Assembly (NCBI GenBank): GCA_013115135.1
Contig: JABANP010000016.1
Location: 186,001-250,000 of the forward strand
DNA: 64,000 nt
Direction: 5' to 3'
Origin: Perkinsus olseni
Taxonomy: Eukaryota > Perkinsozoa > Perkinsida > Perkinsidae
The notes below the pieces were generated by a model. It ran no database searches. It had not been told where the DNA came from and was given only the letters and a program-made list of their open reading frames with translations. Each line of letters begins with the position of its first letter. Within the stretch, counting starts at the first letter, position 1. Below are positions 25,370-36,809 of this stretch, in pieces. A program made the position numbers and the translations under genes.

Positions 25370-25885
25370 ATGGCTGCTGTCGGTATCCCCATCAAGTTGC
25401 TCCACGAGTCTGTCGGCCATACGGTCACTGTGGAGATGCAAACTGGCGAGCTGTATAGGTAGCAACAGCCTAGGGTGGAGGGGGTAGTAGAGGCATTCTG
25501 TGGTGGTGGTGGTCAGGGGCCATCTCATCCACACCGAGGATAATATGAACCTTCTTATTGCGGAGGTGGTAGTAACGAGGAAGGATGGCAAGCAGACTAG
25601 TCTGGAGCAGGTAGCTCTCTAGTGGCTGCCATGGGGAGGCCTGTCGATGGTGGTTCCCAGGCCTACATCCGCGGTTCCAAGATCCGCTATATTGTCGTTC
25701 CGGACAACCTCCGGTATGCCCCTATGTTCAAGCCTAGGAGACAGGGCGCTGGTAGTAGAAGGGGACTCGGTGGGAGGCTGGATGATGCTGCTGTTGTCGC
25801 AGGTTCTGGCTGGGGAAGCCTGAACGCTCCTGGTGCCAAGGGTAAAGGTGGCAAGGGTAAGGGTAAGGGCAAGGGAAGGTTCTAG
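25370..25885 (+). CDS. SNRPD3: small nuclear ribonucleoprotein SmD3
   Basis: Core Sm-ring protein of the spliceosomal U1, U2, U4 and U5 snRNPs, nuclear. Three exons (25370-25458, 25517-25610, 25661-25885) join in phase to 135 residues. Sm1 motif: MAAVGIPIKLLHESVGHTVT through GELYRG. Exon 2 gives HTEDNMNLLIAEVVVTRKDG, where family members have the same EDNMN. Sm2 follows as YIRGSKIRYIVVPDNLRYAP. The C-terminal tail is a glycine/lysine repeat (GKGGKGKGKGKG) in place of the RG-rich tail usual in animals. Introns are 58 and 50 bases. Its presence fits the heavy intron load of this genome. Confidence 0.95.
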
Positions 25886-26050
25886 ACCCCTTGATAACGT
25901 CCTCAACGAGACCGACCTCGGCAAGAAGTAGCAAGAAGAGGAGGAGCCCTGGCATAGTATTGTAAAGCTTTTCTGAGGTCATCCTGTCTGTGACGGTTGC
26001 GTTTGTTACCCTCTCGGAGCCTAGTAGTTGTCGAAGTGCTGCTTACTACC

Positions 26051-29000
26051 ATGTCGGAATCTGAGGACGTCTACGATGCTATTGGACCGAGGGGAGGTGG
26101 GAGGATGCTCTCGCTCGAGGACGGCTCTATCACTTTTCATCAGCAGGTGCTAGTGGCGATGAGACTGTCGATGGCGGTAGGTGGCACACCTTCGTTGATG
26201 TGGTAAGGTCCTGAAGGGCGGCGTCCTGGTCATCCTGGTATATCCATCCTGTTGTAGAAACCACCTTCTTCTGACCGTTCCGAAGGCGCCCCGAGAACTC
26301 TCACACTGTAAGGCTACAAGCTACTAAGGCCTTACCCGGACAGGATGGTGATGTCTGTTAGGTCGAAGGAAGGCTGCCTGACAGTCCTCCTGCCGTTGGA
26401 GCCCCAGAGGGTCCGTCTGCCGCGGACGCCTTCGATCTGGAGTTGGGTGAACTCCTCAACTGCATCTCGTCCCCTCTTGAGCACAGTCCTCCCGTCGTGA
26501 AACGGGACAGCATAGTATCCTACAACTCCTCACTGGTCAAGCTGGCTCTACAGCGTATCGACCCGCAGCCTGAGTCTTGCGATACTTCCGAGGCAGCGGC
26601 TTTATATGTTCAACAACTCACCAGCCGCTCTCTAGCTGCCATTGGTGATATTGATGATGACCAGGGGAAGTCTAACAGCGCCGAGTCGGATGACTTGCGG
26701 TCCTCTTCCTCGAGCGAAGCTTCACAGACGAGTGCTGCTGATGATGAGGATTTGGGTGTAGCGACAGCGCAGCTAGAGGTGTCAGAAAGACCTCAGCTCG
26801 ACGAGAAGGTGGAGGTGGACCTCACCGATAGTTGTGAAGGTTCGGAGGCTTCAGTGGGCGAGGAGGAGGAAAGCGTGGATGCTCCTCCACCCCCCTCGAG
26901 GCCTCCCCCAGCTCCTCCCATTAGTCGGGTAACGCTACGGGGCGCGGCGAAGGGGCACCCTGTTGCCCTCACTTCAGTTCGTAAAGGCCACCTTTGCCTT
27001 CGACCCACCCGTGAGCTCATCCTGGCCGTGTGGTGACAGCCCGCCGCTGCGCTTTCAGACTGGGGACATCATCAAGGTTGGCGAGGAGGAGGTTTGTATG
27101 GATAGTAGGGCCCCTGCAGGTGCTCATTGGCGACCAGATGGGGTGGTCCTATGGCAGAGTCATACAGCAGGCCTCTGACGCTAGGGGTAGGCCCGAGTGC
27201 TCCGAAGGTGCCCACTGCCCGTAGTGGTCTCTCGTCGCCATTGTGAGAGGGTTTCCAGCAGCAACTGAACAAGTCTTTATATAGATATGAGCACAGCTGT
27301 TGCTGGCTACTTCCCAACTAGCTATGTTGATAAATACGACGACCCGGATGAGGTGCAGCAGCCGAGGGTTCAGGGCATAGCCCACTTGTCCGTCTAGGTA
27401 TGCTTGGTGGATGTTGCTGCGAAGAAGACCTCTGACGGAGAGAGCTGCCGGGATGTTGTGGAGGGGGCTAGTGCTTCTACTACCGCCAGCATGCGGGTAC
27501 CGCTGCGTCCCTCTGCGCTGGCAGCCCGTTGTAGTTCCTCCACCAGGTGCCTTCAGCGGTCCGCGATGCCCCTGTTGGTTCGTGCCAAGAGGCAGCAGCT
27601 GTGGATTTAGTTGTCGGTAGTGATGCTTTCTTGAGCGGTGGCAGAAGCAGCGGTAGTGGTCACATGGGGGAGGGTATGGCACCTGGTAGTGCCTCTCTCA
27701 GGTCCCCTGGAGCCTGTGTCGGAGGCAGCTGAGTGGCTAGAGGCTACCGTAGCGGGAGGGGATCCTGATGAGTTTGCGGATACCTGGGAGGTTCTTGACG
27801 GCGACGAGGAGGCAACGGCGGTGGCAGCCGCAGACGATTCGGGCGAGCCCGAGTCGGATGATGAGAAGGGGATGGCGATCGACGACTCGTCGGCTGATGA
27901 CCCAGTTGAGGCATCAGTTGTAAGTATTCCAGGCGATGGCTATGGAATGCCAAGGGATGCACCCTCAGCGTTCAACGTATCAAGAGAAGGACAGAAGCTC
28001 AGCGCTGCGGGATGTGCTTGATAAGTATGCTGTGGGCAACAAGTAAGGTCGCGGGCAGCCTACTGGGTCGGAGGTTGCTCTCAGGTCTACTGCGGTCGAG
28101 GAGGAGAATGGCTCTGAGGTGGGTTGGGCTCGTGAACCGGTGAGTTCACGAGAATTCCCCTGCAGGAGGGCTCACAGCGCGGTGCCGACGAGGCCATCTC
28201 TGATGATTTGATAATCCCTGTGTTGGACGAGGTGATTGTCGAAGATGATGCGAACGTGGAGGAGATGTGGCAATCGGCCGAAGCTGAGACAAAGCGGAGG
28301 ATGGAGGCGGATAAGGCAGCCCAGGAGGGAGTAGGGGCTGACGCCAGTTCGGTGCTCCTTGGGTTCTGCCACAGCCCGTTATTCAGGTCCAACCTGTCGC
28401 TGCTGTCACGTCGAAGGATGCCTTCGACTGGGCTAGGAGTAATAGGGACTCAATAGTCACACCGGAGGTCCTATCAGAAGTCCTTGATGGCTACATGATG
28501 CCCCTGCCGGCTCACCGATCGATCGTCGCTGGCTTCACCTGCTGCACCACCGCCATGGGGTTTGATAGCTTAGCCATGGGTCATCCCGCACCGGGCATCG
28601 CGAAGGACTTAGCGGAGGAGAGGGACTTGCTACTGTGCCTTACTCGAGCCCACTACAACCCGAGTGACTTCGAGATGCACAGAAGGGTCATACAGACTTT
28701 ATGGCGCAAACTGACGGGGTCGCATTATGACTGTGAGGCTCTTGGAGAGCATTGGACGGTCATAGGCTTCCAAGGCACCAATCCCGCCACTGACCTCAAT
28801 CGCTTTGGTGGTGTCCTCAATCTCATTCACATGCTCTACCTTTGCGACACCGCCCCTATGCTCGGCGTTGCCATGTACGAAGCGTCGTTGCGGGCAGGCG
28901 CTGACTTCCCCTTTGCCTGTGCCTCAATAAAGTACACTAAGCTGGCGATGGATATCTTCCGGTCGGGAGCGCTTAGCCGGCGGTGTAACGAGGAAGGGAC

Positions 29001-29268
29001 GGTGATGAAGGTGGTGGCCCATTTTTATGCAGCTTGCTTCTGGTTGCATTGCCGTCTATGGGTCAGTCATGGCCGGACGATAGTGGATTTCGATAGGACT
29101 TTCAAGGAGGTGGAGAAGGCCGCCACTACGGCACCTGCGAAGCTGTTGAAGGAGTTCGATAGTCATAAGGGTGATGACACTCTAGAGGAGGAGATGACGA
29201 GGAACAGTTGGAATGACGAGGAAGAGGAGATCGAGTTTGCTGACATCGGGGCTGAGCAGCCCTACTGA
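26051..29268 (+). CDS. SH3 and ELMO domain protein
   Basis: Large multi-exon gene joining an SH3 domain to an ELMO domain. The start MSESEDVYDAIGPRGGGRML is followed by an exon with LGELLNCISSPLEHSPPV and acidic/serine-rich linkers, then a proline-rich stretch (PPPPSRPPPAPP, about 26890). The SH3 domain is split by short introns: KATFAFDPPV, LRFQTGDIIKVGEEE, VLIGDQMGWSYGRVIQQ and AGYFPTSYVDKY (about 26980-27340). A long disordered acidic region follows (27400-28200). The C-terminal ELMO domain is in one exon: ERDLLLCLTRAHYNPSDFEM, then HWTVIGFQGTNPATDLNRFG with GVLNLIHMLYL (about 28750-28850), ending ADIGAEQPY. ELMO-family proteins act with Rac/Arf-type GTPases in motility and trafficking. 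The role here is inferred only from the domains. The 17-base dispersed motif lies at 26772. Confidence 0.8.
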
Positions 29269-29644
29269 TGGTTCATCGGGGACGCTTTGGGTCGTTCATG
29301 AAGGCGTGGAAGATCCCGAGAAGACTGCGCAGGTACTATGCTAAGTCCCTGTAGTTGAGCATCGTGCATGTCCAAGTTGCCTGAATCCCACGTTGCATGC
29401 ATGCTGATTGCACCACTGCTTACTTTAGTTCTCCATTGCAGCAGCCTATTGGCCATCCCCACCGGTGTTGTGTCAACTGTGGGTTTGGCGGCTTCCTCTG
29501 GACCGCGGGGGAGTGAGCTACCTCCGTGGTAGCTTTGGGGCCGGACTTGTAGCTTTTGGGGGCTACTATGGTAGCTGCACTTAGCTACTCCTCCGCGGTC
29601 CATGCGACTGAGTGCTGCCTTGGCAGGCCCCTTACTTTTCACTC

Positions 29645-32606
29645 ATGGGGAGGCCTCCTGGTCTCCTGGCGGCGCTTTTCCTCTGTGCTGGAGCAGCCCT
29701 CGGTCGTCGCCTTTCCCTGGACACGGATGGCTATTTGGGCCCTGTGCAAGGTAGTATACTGGTATCGGCTCTGATACCTCGGCAATCGATAATTCTTGAA
29801 TCGACAGCCGCGAGGATAGCGCTAGTATTAGTAGCCCATAGCATTGTTACTGGGAGCCCCTCGACATGTACATCGCTGTGGATTTGCATCGCCCATCCTA
29901 CTGTCCTACCTTGGAGACCGGCGGTGTCGCTGCTGTTTTTGACTTGTACTGTATGAGTGCTCGCCGGGTCTATGGTGCCGTGTATCAACTCGCTGGCTCT
30001 TCCTTGTGGGTGAAGTAGGGTTTCTAATCGGCGTGCCTGGTTTTTGGTGTGTTTCTTTGCAGGCCGCTCAAGCTCTCCTTACGTCTTCGATGTCCGAGAG
30101 AGCAGCAGCGGAGGTCCATGCGATCCGAACGTCCGGCAAATATCTGGATATATCACCTTGAAGGAACATACCACACGGTAACAAAACAGTGATATCCGCA
30201 GTGTGGTCGCAGGTTCGATCCCGGGCAGGTACTTTTTTATGTTCTTCGAGTCGAGACGCTCCCCTGAGACCGATCCGATGATTGTCTGGATTAATGGTGG
30301 CCCGGGTTTCAGCAGCATGGCAGGAATGGTACTCGAAAACGGCCCCTGTCGTGTCGCCAATGGCGGCAAAGAAACGGAAATTAATTCGTAATAGGGGAGG
30401 CGCTGCTATTCGTATGGCCCGTGTGGTGCGGGTCACCGAAGATCAGGAAGTCAATCGTATCCACCGCTGGGCGTAGCGATGAGAACTATGTTTTGGGCGA
30501 ATCTCGAACTCCGCCAGTATGCATATCATTAGGCATTCGTGGACGACCAAGGCGAACGGTATATGGATAGACCAGCCCGCTGGCACGGGCTTCAGCACTG
30601 GGCCGCTGATAAGCTCCACAAAGAGGGCCGGAGAGCTGCTGTAGGCCTTAACTCAGGTGTCTTTGGCGGCGCATCAACCTGCCCTGTAGGTCGCAATTCT
30701 TACATGCGTTTTTTGGAAAGTATCCGCAGTACAATCGGAGGGTCTTCTTAGCTGGCGAATCCTATGCGGGTAAGCGTCCATGGTTTCCGCTAGCACCTGG
30801 GCTTGCTGCTCACAACCGTTGCAAGTTAACGACGGGCGTTCGATTAAATGATAGTGCGTGAAGAGCTTCCACCGCGCAGGTCAGTTCATCCCCGAGACAC
30901 TTATGAGGTTAAGGAGTGATGAGAGGGCTGGAGCTAAGCCTGTGATTGACATTGTCGGGATTGCGATCGGGAACGGCTACTTCAGCTCGGATAGGGTGTA
31001 AGCCAGATCGAGTACATCCTTTCGTATTGCTTCATCTGCTTTCGATGGTTTCGCCTCGTGAGAACTGCTTTATCGAGATGGACTCTTCTGTACTGACTGT
31101 CATTCTGTGCCGATGAAGATGTGATGTGATTCTCCCTAGGTGGCGGTCGTACCCTCGAATGGCTTATGAGAGTGGCACTGCGCCACGCAGGGTCTCAGCT
31201 GCACAGTAGTACCAGCCTCCGCCGTTGAGGTGGTGTCAGCAGTCACTTCATCAGGTACAACAGTATGGTGGCGGCAGCGGAGGACTGCGTGAAGGAGACA
31301 CCGTCCTGCTTGACGGGTGGGAATAACGTCGAAATACCGATGTATTAATAAGAAGCTCTTTTTAGGCCGGTCAAGCTGCCAGGCTTTGTACGACAGATGT
31401 TCCAAGAAGCTCATTGACCCCATAAGTGATGCCAAGTGGAGCATGTAATAGGGCAACTTCTTGAGACGATATACCTGGGAGACACTTTTCGGTTGAGAGT
31501 TGCTACTGGAAGACTTTGGCTGACGTTTATCTGCTATCCTCTCTTGACAGATACGACTTGAGGGTCAAGTGCGGTCCTTTCGCAGACTGCTTAGATGACC
31601 GACCGGTGAGACCGGTTACTGATTGGATTCCAATCTCTCAGTTTTTTCATTCTCAGATTCGTGCGTATTTCAATAACCCCACTGTACAGAGGGCAATTGG
31701 AACTCATATAGGGTGGAAATCATCAAACGAGAATGTAGCATTTTCTGCGAAGTTCGAGGGTTGCCGCTGCACGTCCTTTGACGCGATGCACGGGGGATAG
31801 ATCTTCATCGCTGTGCGCAGCGTCCGTGTCACACATCTGCAGGGGCAGAATGGAGTCTCCTCCCGTCATCTGTATTGAGGGAAGGCATGTGACCATTTTG
31901 AACTCAGGTCACAGCGGCATTTCATATCCGAGAACTCTTCTCGACGTCTGCGGAGAAGCAGCTGGCACGGCTGTTGGCCGAAGGAATCAGTGTAGTGGCT
32001 GGAGGATGAGTTGTTGTCTTAGCATCCAACCCTAGCTTCCGAGATTCCTGCTCCTTTTTCTTTCGTCTGTAGCATGAGAGGATTCCTCGGGGAGTCCTAA
32101 CTCTGTTCAGTGGTTTGAGGAGCCCCTGTTTGGGTGCTACACGTTGAGCAGGTTGCCTCCCTCAGGTGCTGCTTTATGCTGGGGATCAGGATTTCCTGTG
32201 CAACTGGCTCAGCGTTTTAGAGACGGCAGAACAGCTCGACTGGCCAGGAAAATCGAGGTTCGCCAGCGCGACTGAGAGCCCGTTCAAGGTGGGCCAACAT
32301 CCCTCTGTGCTTATTCAGCCGGCAGTCGTCTGTCATTCAGCTGTCGTCGTCCGAGCTTGGTGCCACGGTGCGCACTGTTGAAAGGCTAGGCGGTCTTGGT
32401 GGTCTCACCTTCGCCAGGGTACGGGGTCGCTCTTTTCTCAGTCGCAGTTTTGCAGCACAATCTGGCTTCAGGTCGTGAATGCTAGCCATATGGTACCTCA
32501 AGATGCCCCTGAGGCTGCTCTTCTGCTTATGAACGATTTCATGTACCGTAGCTTGGCTTCGAGCAGTCCTCCCACTGCCATTGGTCTCAAAATGCTCATC
32601 GTTTGA
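29645..32606 (+). CDS. serine carboxypeptidase (peptidase S10)
   Basis: Secreted or lysosomal/vacuolar C-terminal exopeptidase. The start MGRPPGLLAALFLCAGAALG is a good signal peptide. Exons then give QISGYITLKEHTTRYFFMFF, DPMIVWINGGPGFSSMAGMV with LENGPC, WIDQPAGTGFSTGPLIS, VFLAGESYAG with the nucleophilic serine (about 30760), QFIPETLMRL, VGIAIGNGYFS, CGPFADCLDD, LLYAGDQDFLCNWL with the catalytic Asp (about 32185), and NASHMVPQDAPEAALLLMND with the catalytic His (about 32490). Stop at 32604-32606. The usual Gly before the His is Ser here. Introns are more variable than elsewhere: a long first one (about 29752-30062) and a 51-base one (30178-30228) that contains a tRNA-like B box. The region 31000-31500 was not fully resolved. 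Confidence 0.9.
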
Positions 32607-33599
32607 GGAATGCTTTCGAATGTTACCCTCGAGATAGTGAGGTTTGGATTCCGTTATGTTCACGCATGTGAGCTGTTATCAGTGGCGTTCACGTCAGCGG
32701 GTACCTGCATGGTCGCGTTACACAGTTCAATGGGTTCTCTCATGCCCCAGGCATATTATAACAGATCCCGCCGTATACACTGATAGTGATTCACAATTAT
32801 TCGCCGCTTAGGCTGCTGGTTCCCAGCTATGGTTCCTGGATGGGTATAGATTCTATACTATAGAATCTCCACTGGAACTATTCGGAAATGTCATACTGAG
32901 TTGTTATGGTAGTTCCTCACTCCAGTTTCCTCGGCGTTTCCTTATCAGCCTTGGCTAGTGGCGAGGCGACTGGCTGCCGGGTTGTCGTGACCTCTTTCCG
33001 CGCCAGCTCGTTTTATCGCGGGCTCGGCGTGTCTGGCGGCTGTTTGGTATTACAGTTATACTATTACTAGTCCGGCTTGCTCGTAAGTTCGCCTGCCATG
33101 CTTCAATGGGACGTTGCTCAGTATGAGAGGGTTGGCTGCCAACCGTTGGCAGGTAAGCTCGAAGACGACAAGCTGATTATTCAGAAGGTTAGCTACGTCT
33201 CTCTACCATGTTTCGGTATCCTCAGATTCCGAGGTAGGAACCCGGGAGTCCGACGTGTAGCCAACTGCTCCCTTTGCAATTGAATCGATTGAATCGGTCC
33301 GGCGCCTCAGATTTCAGAGAAAAACCTTCCCCGTTGACATGCCGCCTTCCGGCGTCGTCAGCACCCTTTTCGACGAACCGTGTGACGCTCTCCTATCATA
33401 TCAGAGGCGGCTTGTTTCCGTGGAAGTGTCTCTCGGTTGCTCTCGCAAGTTCTCATTTGCATAGTGCCTCCGAAAGCGACTCCTAAAGCAAATTGGTACC
33501 GTCCCGGCTGCTGGGACGCGCTCTTTGAGTGCGGGACGGGGTCCGGTGCATGATGCGGTCGATAATATTGAGGGGCGTATATTTTAGGGTCGAGGACTA
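32607..33599. other. unresolved region, small open frames
   Basis: No conserved protein is recognised. A perfect 21-base palindrome centred near 32860 (AGATTCTATACTATAGAATCT) is present. A frame at 33077-33283 could be exonic, since it is followed by plausible splice sites, and could belong to the gene whose C-terminus lies at 33600-34079. Confidence 0.3.
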
Positions 33600-34079
33600 G
33601 CCCCCTTCTTGCCTGTCAACGTGGGGCCGAGTTTCAAGACCAAGAATGTAGAGTCGAGTGTGGAGCCTCTGCTCGAGGTCCGTTGTTGAACTTCTTTAGT
33701 CGAGCACGAGTCCGGGGCCTAAGATATCTGTCTAACTCCCATTGTCAGTGGTCGAGCACGAGTCCGGGGGCCTAAGATATCTGTCTAACTCCCATTGTCA
33801 GTGGTCGAGCACGAGTACGGCGTTCTCAGCTACTCAAGGGTGAGTTGGCGAAGGAGCTGAGGTCCCCAGAAGCCTCTGTCCTTCGGCCTCGCCTCTCTTA
33901 AGGTTGCCTCCCTCAGCCTGATGGAGGAAACCTTTACAGAGGCGATGTTCTCCACTAAGGTCTTTAAGAGTGGCCGTACATTGCTCATAGACTCCTACAC
34001 TATCACCGGCCCGCGAGATAGGGTACCCGATGGAATGCATATCGGCGATGTACTTCTGGAAGGACGAGGAGCGCATTAA
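33600..34079 (+). CDS. possible PC-esterase-like C-terminus
   Basis: Only the 3' part is readable. One exon-like segment reads LPVNVGPSFKTKNVESSVEP. It is separated by an intron holding a 59-base tandem repeat from LLKGELAKELRSPEAS, and then comes MEETFTEAMFSTKVFKSGRT followed by LLIDSYTITGPRDRVPDGMH and a stop at 34077-34079. The D-Y-T plus DGMH arrangement resembles the C-terminal Asp-x-x-His block of PC-esterase/TBL-type SGNH hydrolases. The N-terminal GDS block was not found, and an alternative frame across 34020-34200 is also open. Treat the family as a guess. Confidence 0.3.
33702..33826. repeat. 59-base tandem repeat, about two copies
   Basis: Two near-identical units run from GTGGTCGAGCACGAGTCC through GATATCTGTCTAACTCCCAT, followed by a third partial unit starting GTCGAGCACGAGTACGG. 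The copies differ by one G in the GGGG run. They lie within a probable intron or intergenic segment. Confidence 0.85.
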
Positions 34080-34958
34080 ACCGTTTCGTGGCAAAGCACT
34101 GGAGCGCAACAAGCAGGAGACAATCCCCGATTTGAGGAGGTTCATCAGAGAAGCCATACCCGCTGTCGCGACGCGATATTCGCGCAGAGGAGGATTCATT
34201 CTGTGATTCAGATGATGACTGTGATTCTGAGAGTTTTACGCGCTGTTCTATCTCGGATGCATTGGCATGCCCCGCGACGGCCAAAACTTCGCTGAGGTTG
34301 TTTCCTGTACGGTTCCGAGGAAGATCTTCCTTGCCTAAAAGGACTCCAAGTGGTCTTCGCCTTTTCTGATAATAATTGTGAGACGGGGAAACTGAGGTGT
34401 ACATAGTAGTACGCTTCGTAGAACGGTATCAGTGCATAGAGAAAGTTATGTTGTGCTGTTCTTGTTGGACAACTAGTAACTAGTTGCTTCGAAAGAGTTG
34501 CTGTGTTGATCTCCCGAATGAGGGTTCGTATTGAATTTATGGCAATATGCTCGCAATTACTTGCTGCGTTGATCAGGGAGTTGCCGCCATACACCTTGGT
34601 GGTCGACATTTTCAAAGCCAGAGGCAGTTCTGCACAGTAGGGAACCGACGAATTTCCCATTACAACGTCGACGGTGAGGGTGGTAGAGAAGTATACGAAC
34701 AATACTAGGGGGGTCGAGTAAGAACTTAATCTCGAAGCAATCGTCGGCCTGACGATTGCGTGAGGGAAGAGGTAACATGAGCCATCGGCTTATCATGTTT
34801 GAGGCCAGCCTGTTTTCTGTACACCCCCTCAGCATTTTTTCGTGTCGTTGAGTTCGGAGGTTGTGAGAGCAGCGCTGAGTAGAACTCGTTGCGTGCGGGT
34901 CAATTCTCCCGCGTACCTCAACCCCATTAGATCATTGCAGTGCTAGTTCGTTCCTAGC
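34080..34958. other. intergenic, no supported gene
   Basis: Minus-strand open frames at 34208-34702 and 34557-34835 overlap in different frames and lack any family resemblance or clean splice pattern. I see no RNA gene. The promoter of the next gene lies at the right end. Confidence 0.35.
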
Positions 34959-36759
34959 ATGTCCAAGAGGAGCTCACCGACTCCCAGCATAAAGTCAAGC
35001 TCGGTTGGCGGCCGAGGCTTGTTCGCTGATGACGCCGTTCACTACATTCCGGGTGACCTGATCGCCACTTACAAGCCTCTCGTTTACTCCGTCACACCAG
35101 CCATGGCTAAGGCCTGCTGCCACTGGTGCTTGACCACTGATGGTAAGCATAGCACATATTTGAGCAGGAATAATCGATGCTTCTTGTCACGCTCAGCGTC
35201 TAAGTATTACCAATGCAGTGGCTGTCGGTATGCTGTCTACTGCAGCAAGGAGTGTGCTAAGGCGGCTTATAAGCTGGGGACCCACAAGCGCGAGTGCCAA
35301 CTGGTACGACCGCCCAACGCCGTTCTCATGAGAGTATTTGATGCTTCAGATAAAGAAACTCCCTGCCGACCATGCCTCCTCAGCTCCTCTCACCACGTTC
35401 CTTGCAGCTGCCAAATTACACTGGCTCGCGGAGGAAGATGAGACGGTGCGATCTTCCGTTGACCTGGGCCCTGAGCCACTTTTAGCGCTTCTCAGGTGCA
35501 GGGTAGTCTGGACGAAATGTGTCGGCATGCCGATGCTAACGATACACTAGAAGCAGACTCAGGCTCCACGGCCATCCTACTTAGCCGCTATTTGAATGGT
35601 AGCGAAACTACAAGCACTCCCGTCTGGTCAATTAGTGTCGCCAGATTCCCCTCCTGTCCCCGTCATGCTGGACCTCCTGCGTGTCTTGCGGTACAACGCT
35701 GTTACGATCACTAATGACTCTCTGCAGGTCGGTCGTTCTTACTCGCTCGCCGGGGATAGGCTTTTGGTCTCAGGACGTGGCACTTGGGTTCTACCGAGAG
35801 GTCTCCGCCATGAACCACAGTTGCTCCCCGAATGTTGTCCTCACCTTCTCTGGCTCTACAGTGTAGGGCTTCTTCACTGTTGAGCATCGAGTCGTGAATC
35901 GTTCTGCCTGCAGGACACTTCGAGCGATACGATCCATACCGCAGGGAGGCGAGCTGTTCATATCCTACGTTGACGTATGCATAACGCCGACATCCAAGCG
36001 GCGGCAACGGCTTCATGACCAATACAAGTTTGATTGCTCCTGTGAAAGGTGCTCGAGGAAGGTGAGATTTTCAATGTGTCCCAACTGGGGATGTCATCAG
36101 CGGCTGGGTTCTCAGGGCCAGCGCTTTCTGATGAGGACAAATCCTATCCGAAGTTGGTTTATGCAGAGGAAGACCTGCGGCTCAGCGTTCAGAAGCAAGA
36201 TTGGAAGGAAGCAGCGAGGGCAGGACGGCTCGTCGATGAGCTCAGGGTGAGCTTGTTGGCGCCACCGACCATAGTTCACTCTAATTGAAATTCATGCATA
36301 GCTGTTATTGGATACCGTCATACCCACAGCTGGTGAACCCACAGCTGCTTAGCCGTCGAAGAGTACTCGTTAACAGGTTTCTCTCTCCGGCGGGCAAGAG
36401 TACGATGTCTGCCTTGGAGTCAACGCTTATATGCTGGCGAAGATCCTCTCACTAGACGATGGTGAGTTGGAGGAAGACCCTCGCCCTTCTATGGGATTCT
36501 TCCTCAGGTTTACTGCGAGAAGCCCTAACGTACTTTGCAAAGGCGGTAAATTGGGACGCGCTCTCGAATCGCGGAGACGACCGTATGATGACTAGTGCGT
36601 TGCCTTCAGTACCGTATCCTGAGCATCACCCACGGCAGCGGGCATCCGATGGTTGAGGAGATCAAGGGGAAGATGATAGAGCTTAGAAACTACGTACAGT
36701 ACAACACACCGGTTCCTCAAATATCGACGAATAGCAACAGCAGCTCATTTCAAAGTTAA
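34959..36759 (+). CDS. SET and MYND domain protein (SMYD-type methyltransferase)
   Basis: Predicted protein lysine methyltransferase of the SMYD group. The start MSKRSSPTPSIKSSSVGGRG leads into the split SET N-part (GRGLFADDAVHYIPGDLIAT). The MYND zinc finger is next: ACCHWC, YYQCSGCRYAVYCSKECAKA, then HKREC. The C-terminal SET part has YREVSAMNHSCSPNVV (about 35800), IPQGGELFISYVDVC (about 35940) and the post-SET cysteines FDCSCERC (about 36030). Later exons form the helical C-terminal part and end ITHGSGHPMVEEIKGKMIEL and a short serine/asparagine tail, with stop at 36757-36759. All motif residues look intact. Several 45-70-base introns interrupt it. Histone or non-histone substrates cannot be told. 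Confidence 0.87.
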
Positions 36760-36809
36760 CACGATTCTCTGTTAAGAGGTGAAAGTTTCAAGTTTGCGGC
36801 TGTCTTGAG

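Noticed and set aside
34208..34835. Two overlapping minus-strand frames of 164 and 92 codons
   Set aside because: No family resemblance, no supporting splice pattern, and they overlap each other in different frames.
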